DNA of 42,423 nt from Nonomuraea terrae. GTDB lineage: Bacteria > Actinomycetota > Actinomycetes > Streptosporangiales > Streptosporangiaceae. A program made the position numbers and the translations under genes. Shown here in pieces: positions 36,871 to 42,423 of this stretch. Each line of letters opens with the position of its first letter. Positions within the stretch are counted from its first letter, which is position 1. A model generated the notes under the pieces. It was not told the DNA's origin and ran no database searches. It saw nothing but the letters and a program-made list of their open reading frames with translations. Location: the NCBI RefSeq assembly GCF_004348995.1, contig NZ_SMKQ01000061.1, positions 1 through 42,423 of the forward strand, in the 5' to 3' direction.

Positions 36871-38866
36871 GGCGGTATCTGAACAGGTTCGCGCCCTCGG
36901 CGAAGTAGACGTCGCCGGACCCGTGCACCGCCAGCTGGCTCACCGGCCCTTGCCGCACCACGGTCCGCTTCTCCGTCCTGGGGTCGAGGGTGAACAGCTC
37001 CTGGCCGGCGTGCGCGCCGTACAGGAGCCGGTCCGCGGGGTTGTAGGCCAGCTCGCCGCTCGTGGAGGCGCCGGCCGACAGCGTGACGCTGGTGGCCACC
37101 TTCCGCGCCTGGACGTTCACGGCGAAGACCGTGCCGCCCGCGATGCCCCACAGGCGGCCGCGGTCGTCGAACGTCAGCGCCGGGATGGCCGGCTTGCCCG
37201 GGGCCGGGACCAGCTCCCACAGGAGCCGGTCGTGCTTGACGGACCAGGCGAAGAGCTTGGCCTCCGGCTGCGTGGGCGGGGTGGCCGTCTGGCCGCTGTG
37301 GATGGAGGTGCCCCCGTACAGGACGCCGTCGCGGTAGGCGAGGGAGACGATGCTCTGGTCCTGGACCACGTTGCGCTCGGAGTGCTTGAGCTCGCCCGTC
37401 TCCGGGTCCCAGAGGGCGAGCACGCCGCCGAGGTGGCCGAGGTCCGGCATGGTCCCGGCGGCGAGGTAGCGACCGGCGGAGGCCAGGGCGCGCGGCCTGA
37501 TCTGCTTGTCGGCGTGGAGGTCGAAGAGCCGCTCCGGGTTCTCCGCCGCGCCGGGGTCGGGGTTGGGCGAGTACTCGGGGCTGTGCCAGGGCAGCTCGGG
37601 GTCGTAGGCGTAGACGCGGGCGTCGGGGTAGGCGCCGACGTAGAGCTTCCCGTCGTGCGCCGCCAGGCCCTCGGTCTGGCTGAAGGTGTGGAACTCCTCG
37701 CGCTCGCCGGTCCGCGGGTCGAGCGCGGCGAAGCCGCCGTTGAGGAAGCCTCCGGTGTAGACGCGGCCGTCCGGGCCCTCGGCGATGGCGGTGATGTCGA
37801 TCGGCTCGCCCTGGACGCCGGACTGCAGGAACTCCCGCGCCCCGGTCTGCGGGTTGTAACGGAACATCATGCCGCGCCAGAGCAGGCCGACCAGGCTCTT
37901 GCCGGGGTAGTCGGGCAGGTTCAGCTCGGCCCAGCCGATGCCGCGCGCGTTGGCCACCCGGCCGGTGAACGGCATCCCGGTGGAGGTGGTCTCCCGGGTG
38001 CGCGGGTCGTAGCGGACGAGCTCGCCCCCCTTGATGAGGTAGACCCCGCCCTGGTCGTCCGGCGGTGACACGTCGAGTCCGTGGGCGGCCTCGACGACGT
38101 CCACCCACGCGCCCGCCGCGATGTCCCACACGTGCAGGGGGCCGGGGAAGGCGCTGCCGAACCTGACGTACAGGTGGCCCTGGACGACGTCCACGTCGTA
38201 CGCCCACGCGTCGGTCAGGTCGATGCCGGGCGGCGCGGGCAGCCGCTCGATCGCGCCGGTCGCGGCGTCCACCTCGAAGACGGCGGCGGGGTTCTCGGTG
38301 CCGGCGTAGATCTTGCCGCCGGCGTAGGCGATGCTGCGCACGTAGACGTGGTCGGGCGAGATCCGGCCGTAGTCGCGCACGCCGGTGGCGGGGTCGTAGG
38401 CGAACAGGCGCCCGCCCGGGTAGGTGCCGCCGTAGACGGTGGCGCCCTCGCCGGCGGCGACCGACCAGATGAAGCTCTCCGAGGCGATCGGGCGGCCGAG
38501 GTCGGTGACGCCGCCGTCGCCGGTCCAGCGGTAGAGGTGGCCGGCGCCGTACGTGCCCGTGTAGACGCTGCCGTCGGGGGTCGCGGTCACCGCCCACGAG
38601 CCGTCGGCGCCGGGCAGGTCGTACCAGGCCGCCGCGGCGCCGGTGACGGGATCGACGGCGTTGAGGTGCGCCGGCGATCCGGAGGAGACGGACCAGATCA
38701 CCGGGTCGCCGGCCGGTCCGGGGGCGACGGTGCCGCCGATGAGCAGGACGTCCTGCAGCGGGACGCCCAGGTCGGTCACCCGGTCGTCGGCGTGCGCGGG
38801 GGCGGCCGGCCCGGCCAGCAGCAGCGCCGCCAGGCCGGCGGCTAACGCTCTTCTTATTAGGGTCAT
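36866..38866 (-). CDS. Secreted beta-propeller protein, paralogue 1
   Basis: A 666-residue exported protein. The signal peptide is MTLIRRALAAGLAALLLAGPAAPAHA-DD (cleavage after residue 27). The rest is a string of propeller-blade repeats with PQQ/SMP-30-like turns: DGSVYTGTYGAGHLYRW, VYGGTYPGGRLFAYDPATG, KIYAGTENPAAVFEVDAATG, RVYTGGFLNGGFAALDPRTG, KLYVGAYPDARVYAYDP, LYGGTSIHSG and RLWGIAGGTVFAV. I count roughly ten to twelve such units, enough for one large or two smaller propellers. No catalytic signature is recognised. It is leaderless, with ATG 38866 6 nt after the -10. The neighbour upstream is a paralogue with a matching promoter. Several polysaccharide lyases and lactonases have propeller folds, so a sugar-related role is possible but unproven. 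Confidence 0.75.
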   Translation of the reverse strand: MTLIRRALAAGLAALLLAGPAAPAHADDRVTDLGVPLQDVLLIGGTVAPGPAGDPVIWSVSSGSPAHLNAVDPVTGAAAAWYDLPGADGSWAVTATPDGSVYTGTYGAGHLYRWTGDGGVTDLGRPIASESFIWSVAAGEGATVYGGTYPGGRLFAYDPATGVRDYGRISPDHVYVRSIAYAGGKIYAGTENPAAVFEVDAATGAIERLPAPPGIDLTDAWAYDVDVVQGHLYVRFGSAFPGPLHVWDIAAGAWVDVVEAAHGLDVSPPDDQGGVYLIKGGELVRYDPRTRETTSTGMPFTGRVANARGIGWAELNLPDYPGKSLVGLLWRGMMFRYNPQTGAREFLQSGVQGEPIDITAIAEGPDGRVYTGGFLNGGFAALDPRTGEREEFHTFSQTEGLAAHDGKLYVGAYPDARVYAYDPELPWHSPEYSPNPDPGAAENPERLFDLHADKQIRPRALASAGRYLAAGTMPDLGHLGGVLALWDPETGELKHSERNVVQDQSIVSLAYRDGVLYGGTSIHSGQTATPPTQPEAKLFAWSVKHDRLLWELVPAPGKPAIPALTFDDRGRLWGIAGGTVFAVNVQARKVATSVTLSAGASTSGELAYNPADRLLYGAHAGQELFTLDPRTEKRTVVRQGPVSQLAVHGSGDVYFAEGANLFRYRP

Positions 38867-38872
38867 GACCGA

Positions 38873-38901
38873 AACCTAGAAATCATCGAGGGTTCCGTCA
38901 A
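38873..38901 (-). promoter_or_regulatory. Promoter of beta-propeller paralogue 1
   Basis: Minus strand -35 TTGACG (38901-38896), 17-bp spacer, -10 TAGGTT (38878-38873), then TCGGTC and the ATG at 38866. The -35, spacing, -10 and following TCGGTC are identical to those of paralogue 2. Confidence 0.75.
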
Positions 38902-38912
38902 TGGTTCGCCGG

Positions 38913-38930
38913 TTTCGGCTGGGGCCGAAA
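38913..38930. promoter_or_regulatory. 18-bp dyad TTTCGG-N6-CCGAAA upstream of paralogue 1
   Basis: Minus strand TTTCGGCCCCAGCCGAAA, 12 bp upstream of the -35 and 1 bp after the stop of paralogue 2. It differs from the dyad over the paralogue 2 promoter at only three central positions. It may be an activator/operator site, a terminator hairpin of paralogue 2 (7-bp stem) or both. Confidence 0.55.
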
Positions 38931-38931
38931 A

Positions 38932-40893
38932 TCAGAGCCGCCGGCGGAACAGCTCCGTGCCCCGGAAGAAGTAGAGGTGCCCGTCGCCGCCGGTGACCAG
39001 CTGGGAGACGCCGTCCCCGGCCAGGGCCGTCGCCTTCCAGGTACGGACGTCGATGCGCCACAGCGAGCCCGCCATGGCGGCGTACAGGTCGTTCCCCCGG
39101 AAGACCAGGGCCCGGTCGGCGCCGTACCGCGAGGACTGGCGCGGGAAGAGGGCGGCCGCCCTGGTCACCCGCTTCGCCTCGGGGAGGTAGGTGAACAGGT
39201 GTCCGTCGGCCAGGCCCCAGATCCGGCCCTTCGCGTCCACTGTCAGGGCGTTGACCGAATGGGCGCCCTCGACCGGCACGACCGAGGAGACGAGCTCGCC
39301 CCGGACGGGGTCGAAGACGAACAGCCGGGCGCTCGTGGCGGCCGGATCGATGCCGTAGCCGCCGTGGATGGAGGTGCCGCCGTAGACGAGCCCGTCGCGG
39401 GTGGCCAGGGAGACCACGCTCTGGCCGGGGACGACGTCGCGGTGCACGTCCAGGGCGCGGGTCCGCGGGTCCCAGAGCGTGAGCGCGCCGCCGAGCCGGC
39501 CGGACTTGGGCACGCTGCCCACCGCGACCCGGTCGCCGACCTGGACGAACGCCTGCGGCCTGTCCTGCTCCTCGCCGATCGTCACGGGCGCCGGGTTGGT
39601 GCCGTACGTCCACGGCTCGGCAGGGTCGTAGTCGAGCAGTTCACCGTTGGGGTAGCGCCCGTAGACGACGTGGTCGCCGTACCGGCCGAAGCCCTCGACC
39701 TGCCCGCCGGAGGAGAGCAGCGTGTACGCGCCCGTCGCCGGGTCGAAGCGGCTGATGCCGGGCGGCGAGAGGAACCCGCCGGCGTACACCTCGCCGCCGG
39801 GGCCGGCGCCGATCGCCTGGATGGGATTGGCCGAGCCTTCGAGCCCGGACTCGCCCAGGTAGCGGGTCTTCTCGGTCTGCGGGTTCCAGATGTAGATCCG
39901 GCCGTAGTAGTACGTCATGGACAGCGACCTGCCGGGGAAGTCCGGGTCGTTCAGCTCGATCCAGGCCCAGGTGCCGGGGAACGCGTTCGGGCCCCAGCCC
40001 ACCGGGGTGTAGGTGTGGGTGTCCAGGTCGTACTGGACGATGCCGTCGGCGGCGATCCGGAAATAGACGTACTTGCCGGTGGGGTCGGGCGTGGAGACGG
40101 CCCGCGCGCTGATGCCCTTGACGACGTTGACGAACGTCTTCCCGGCGGTGTCGTAGAACAGCAGGTCGTTGGAGGGCTGCACGCGCAGCAGGAGGAGGTC
40201 GCGGGCGCGGGTCATGTCGTAGACGACCTCGCTCGTCCCGTACTCGGCGGGCAGCGGGATCTGCTCCACCTGTCCGGTCGCGCGGTCGAACCTGGCCAGC
40301 CTGGCGCGCGGTTGCGTGCCGAAGTAGACGGAGGTGTCGTCGACGGCGAGGGCGCGGCCGTACGTCTCTCCCGGGACGATCTGCCCGTGGTCGGTGAACT
40401 CGCCCGTTCCCGGGTCGTACGAGAACAGCAGCCCGCCGGGGTAGGTACCGCCGTAGACCACGCCGTCGGGGGCGGCGGCCAGCCGCCAGACGCCCTCGCC
40501 GGGGAAGGGCGTGCCGAGCGAGGTGATCGCGGCGTCGCCGGGCTTCCAGCGGTACATCTGGCCGCTGGTCATCGCGAAGTAGACGGTGCCGTCGGCGGCG
40601 GAGAACGTGTTCGCCCAGCTGTCCGTCCCGCCGTCGGGCACGCGCTGCTTGAAGACGACCTCACCCGAGCGGATGTCGGTCGCCTGGAACATGGCGTTCA
40701 TGTAGGAGTTCCCGGCGGTCACCCAGTACGCCTGCGGGCGTCCGTCCGCGTCCACTCCCTGGGACTGCTCCTGGGAGAGGATCCTGTTGGCGATGGGCTG
40801 GCCGAGATTCTCCTCTCCCGTGTCCGCGTACGAGGTGCCCGGCAGCGCGCACACCGTCAGGACCATGAGCAGCGCCAATAACCCATGTTTCAC
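38932..40893 (-). CDS. Secreted beta-propeller protein, paralogue 2
   Basis: A 653-residue exported paralogue of the downstream gene. The signal peptide is MKHGLLALLMVLTVCALPGTSYA-DTG (cleavage after 23). Blade motifs align with paralogue 1: VYGGTYPGGLLFSYDPGTG, SVYFGTQPRARLARFDRATG, EVYAGGFLSPPGISRFDPATG, VVYGRYPNGELLDYDP, DGLVYGGTSIHGG and GRIWGLADGHLFTY, plus the shared WIELNDPDFPGRSL (WAELNLPDYPGKSL in paralogue 1). No known active-site motif. The start is GTG 40893, with AGGGGA five bases upstream and a short leader from a strong promoter. The mature proteins act outside the cell. Substrate or partner unknown. Confidence 0.75.
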   Translation of the reverse strand: MKHGLLALLMVLTVCALPGTSYADTGEENLGQPIANRILSQEQSQGVDADGRPQAYWVTAGNSYMNAMFQATDIRSGEVVFKQRVPDGGTDSWANTFSAADGTVYFAMTSGQMYRWKPGDAAITSLGTPFPGEGVWRLAAAPDGVVYGGTYPGGLLFSYDPGTGEFTDHGQIVPGETYGRALAVDDTSVYFGTQPRARLARFDRATGQVEQIPLPAEYGTSEVVYDMTRARDLLLLRVQPSNDLLFYDTAGKTFVNVVKGISARAVSTPDPTGKYVYFRIAADGIVQYDLDTHTYTPVGWGPNAFPGTWAWIELNDPDFPGRSLSMTYYYGRIYIWNPQTEKTRYLGESGLEGSANPIQAIGAGPGGEVYAGGFLSPPGISRFDPATGAYTLLSSGGQVEGFGRYGDHVVYGRYPNGELLDYDPAEPWTYGTNPAPVTIGEEQDRPQAFVQVGDRVAVGSVPKSGRLGGALTLWDPRTRALDVHRDVVPGQSVVSLATRDGLVYGGTSIHGGYGIDPAATSARLFVFDPVRGELVSSVVPVEGAHSVNALTVDAKGRIWGLADGHLFTYLPEAKRVTRAAALFPRQSSRYGADRALVFRGNDLYAAMAGSLWRIDVRTWKATALAGDGVSQLVTGGDGHLYFFRGTELFRRRL

Positions 40894-40906
40894 GACATTC
40901 CCCTAA

Positions 40907-40951
40907 TTTCGGCTAAGACCGAAACCTAGATCGCGAAGATTGCCACGTCAA
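40907..40951 (-). promoter_or_regulatory. Promoter and operator-like dyad of beta-propeller paralogue 2
   Basis: Minus strand -35 TTGACG (40951-40946), 17-bp spacer, -10 TAGGTT (40928-40923), followed directly by TTTCGGTCTTAGCCGAAA (40924-40907), a perfect 6-bp inverted repeat with 6-bp spacer across the predicted start site. This is a classic repressor position. The same dyad with three changes lies upstream of paralogue 1. Confidence 0.7.
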
Positions 40952-40989
40952 GAGAGGCAGGTTACGGAGCTGCCCGATATCAGGAAATG

Positions 40990-41943
40990 TCAGGCCGTCC
41001 AGCGGAGCCGTTCCCTGGTGATCTCGTGCTGGAGGGGCTCGCCGGACAGGAACCTGGCGATCTCGTCCACCGTGGACCTGCCCTGCCGCTCGTGCCCCTC
41101 CACGGTGGCCGCCGCCTGGTGCGGGGTGAGCAGCACGTTCGGGAGGGCGCGCAGCGGGCTGTCGGGCGGCAGCGGCTCCTCGTCGAAGACGTCGAGCGCC
41201 GCGTCGATCCGGCCCGCGCGTAGCTCGTCCAGCAGGGCGCCGGAGTCGACCAGCCACGATCTGGCCGTGTTCACCAGCGCCGCGCCGTCGCGCAGCAGCG
41301 CCAGCTCCCTGCGTCCGAGCAGGTGGCGGGTGGCGGGGATGGCGGGGGCGTGCAGGGCGACGACGTCGCTGCGGGACAGCAACTCGTCCAGCGGCACCAG
41401 CGCGGCTCCCAGCGCCGCCGCCTGCGCGGCGTCGACGAGCGGGTCCGCGAGCAGGAGCTTCGCACCGAGCGGACGGACCAGTTCGAGGTACGCCCGGCCG
41501 GTGCGCGAGGCGCCGACCACGCCGACCACGCTGCCGCGCAGCTCGCGCGCCGGCCGCGCGGCGGCCCTGGCCTTCTCCCAGCCCGTGCCCGAGCGCAGGG
41601 CGTGGTCGAAGCGGTGCACCTGGTGGAGCAGGCTCAGGGTGAACGTGAGCGCCACCTCCGCGACGGCGGGCGCCATCGCCGCCCCCGTCTGGGTGACCCG
41701 GATGCCGCGATCCCACAGGGCGTCGCTGACCAGGAAGCCCACGGCGGCGCCGGTGTGCGCGACGAGCCGCAGCCTCGGCGCCCGGGCCAGCGCCTCGGCG
41801 TCGAGCCGCGGCGTCTCCCACCCGGTGACGAGCACCTCCGCCTCCTCCAGCGGGACGATCGGCCCGAGCTTCACCAGGTCATCCCAGATCGGCGACGGCA
41901 GGAACATCTCCCGCAACTCAGGCGTGAGGGAGAGAGCGATCAT
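40990..41943 (-). CDS. D-isomer 2-hydroxyacid dehydrogenase family protein
   Basis: A 317-residue NAD(P)-dependent dehydrogenase. The Rossmann segment is GSVVGVVGASRTGRAYLELVRPLGAKLLLADP (Gly141, Gly144, Gly149). Catalytic residues: Arg228 (VNTARSWLVDSG), Glu256 (DVFDEEPLPPDSPL) and His275 (LLTPHQAAATVEG). The Gln after His is a small change from the usual pattern. The start is ATG 41943 with a perfect AAAGGA ribosome site five bases upstream. Relatives reduce or oxidise 2-keto/2-hydroxy acids, including sugar acids. It lies upstream of the two propeller genes on the same strand but with their own promoter between, so a shared pathway is only suggested. Confidence 0.88.
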   Translation of the reverse strand: MIALSLTPELREMFLPSPIWDDLVKLGPIVPLEEAEVLVTGWETPRLDAEALARAPRLRLVAHTGAAVGFLVSDALWDRGIRVTQTGAAMAPAVAEVALTFTLSLLHQVHRFDHALRSGTGWEKARAAARPARELRGSVVGVVGASRTGRAYLELVRPLGAKLLLADPLVDAAQAAALGAALVPLDELLSRSDVVALHAPAIPATRHLLGRRELALLRDGAALVNTARSWLVDSGALLDELRAGRIDAALDVFDEEPLPPDSPLRALPNVLLTPHQAAATVEGHERQGRSTVDEIARFLSGEPLQHEITRERLRWTA

Positions 41944-42068
41944 GGGAGTCCTTTCGAACGGGGCGGGGAGACCGGCGGTCCGGACGCGGGTCCGCGCACC
42001 CGGACGCCGGGACACAGGGCCGAGCATCCCAGATCCGAGGCGGCGGCTTCCTGCGGGGCGGCGGCGCG

Positions 42069-42230
42069 TCACCCGGCGGCAGACGGCTCCAGGACGAAGG
42101 GGCGCGGGTCGCCGGCGAGGGAAGCCTTCGCCGCAGCGCCGAAGCCGCCGGCGAGGATCTCGACCTTCCCGGCCTCGACCCCGTCGAGGGCGGTGCGGAC
42201 GATCTCGACCGGGACCTTCAGCACGCCGTC
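42069..42230 (-). pseudogene. C-terminal remnant of a short-chain dehydrogenase/reductase
   Basis: On the minus strand an open stretch ending in TGA at 42069 reads VPVEIVRTALDGVEAGKVEI, then AAAKASLAGDPRPFV. This matches the usual SDR C-terminus (P-x-d-V-A-r-x-A-L-d-G-i-e-a-G-x-x-E-v-l-a-D ... v-K-a-a-L). Upstream of about 42230 the SDR likeness stops, with no Rossmann domain, Tyr-x-x-x-Lys or start. The LAD normally in the motif is LAG. I take it as a truncated relic; a very short functional gene is unlikely. It lies 125 bp upstream of the hydroxyacid dehydrogenase, whose own ribosome site and start are intact. Confidence 0.5.
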
Positions 42231-42423
42231 CGGGAGTGCGCCGCCACAACCGCGTCCGCGTGGGCCCGGTCCCCGCCTACCCCCACAGTCAGGCGCCGGA
42301 CCGCTAGCGCGTCGATGCCCGCGACCGCGCGCTCGCCCGCTGAACAGGCCCGCCGATCGCCAGATCGACGGGCCTGTCCTCCGGAACCGGCCTGACCGGC
42401 GGTCGGCGGGGTCAGGGGGTGAT
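42231..42423. terminator. Window end with a hairpin terminator at 42344-42377
   Basis: A 15-bp stem with one mismatch, left arm 42344-42358 and right arm 42363-42377, loop GCCA, resembles a factor-independent terminator without a T-run. On the minus strand a TGA at 42414-42412, preceded by codons for Ile-Thr-Pro, may be the end of a gene entering from the right; too little is visible to name it. Nothing else is seen here. Confidence 0.55.

Noticed and set aside
1..42423. Search by eye for tRNA, rRNA, transposases and attachment sites
   Set aside because: No cloverleaf-like sequence, transposase motif (DDE, HUH, recombinase) or direct-repeat att pair was seen. A tRNAscan and IS search would be needed to exclude small or decayed ones.

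Overview
The window is very GC-rich, gene-dense chromosomal DNA from a filamentous actinobacterium. The gene families, the abundance of GTG starts and the many leaderless-type promoters fit the Streptosporangiales (a Nonomuraea-like genome is my best guess, from gene style only). I see no rRNA, tRNA, CRISPR array, intact mobile element or replication origin. It reads as ordinary chromosome with some accessory stretches.

Layout. 1-3.4 kb: ArsR-type regulator plus MFS exporter (minus strand), a small lipoprotein, two DUF202 membrane proteins and two paralogous zinc-ribbon proteins. 3.4-7.0 kb: a two-gene heterodimeric ABC exporter. 7.2-9.9 kb: nucleoside deaminase, UBP-type zinc finger and a CPA1 Na+/H+ antiporter. 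10-14.6 kb: a Pro/Gln-rich repeat protein divergent from a DinG-like Fe-S helicase, then a small membrane peptide translationally coupled to a membrane-anchored Mrr-type nuclease. 14.7-19.0 kb: SGNH hydrolase and the shikimate set aroB-aroK-aroC preceded by a prepilin peptidase. 19.0-24.0 kb: SseB-like protein, cyanuric acid amidohydrolase/barbiturase, an alpha/beta hydrolase followed by a 45-bp tandem repeat, and two tandem FUSC membrane proteins.

24.1-29.5 kb: a class I aminotransferase divergent from a membrane-tethered hydrolase that has lost its catalytic serine, then a DUF418 membrane protein, a nitrilase-family amidase and an unrecognised coupled gene pair. 29.5-32.0 kb: Hsp20 plus GSP17M-type stress protein, a non-coding stretch with an 18-bp perfect palindrome, and an aldo/keto reductase. 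32.2-35.3 kb: a cytochrome P450 remnant, a fused carboxyltransferase and a class III CoA-transferase. 35.3-36.5 kb: P-loop kinase and histidine phosphatase. 36.8-42.4 kb: two large secreted beta-propeller paralogues with matching promoters and a shared 18-bp dyad, a D-2-hydroxyacid dehydrogenase, and an SDR remnant.

The most interesting items are the beta-propeller pair and its probable shared operator, the hydrolase with Gly and Ser swapped in its nucleophile elbow, a two-way -10 element between divergent genes at about 25.29 kb, the anchored nuclease with its small partner and upstream dyad, and the 45-bp repeat that seems to have grown out of the end of a hydrolase gene. At least a dozen genes have a TAGNNT-like -10 six to nine bases before the start codon, so leaderless transcription appears to be the dominant architecture here. 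All functional calls come from reading motifs in the translations; no database search was run.
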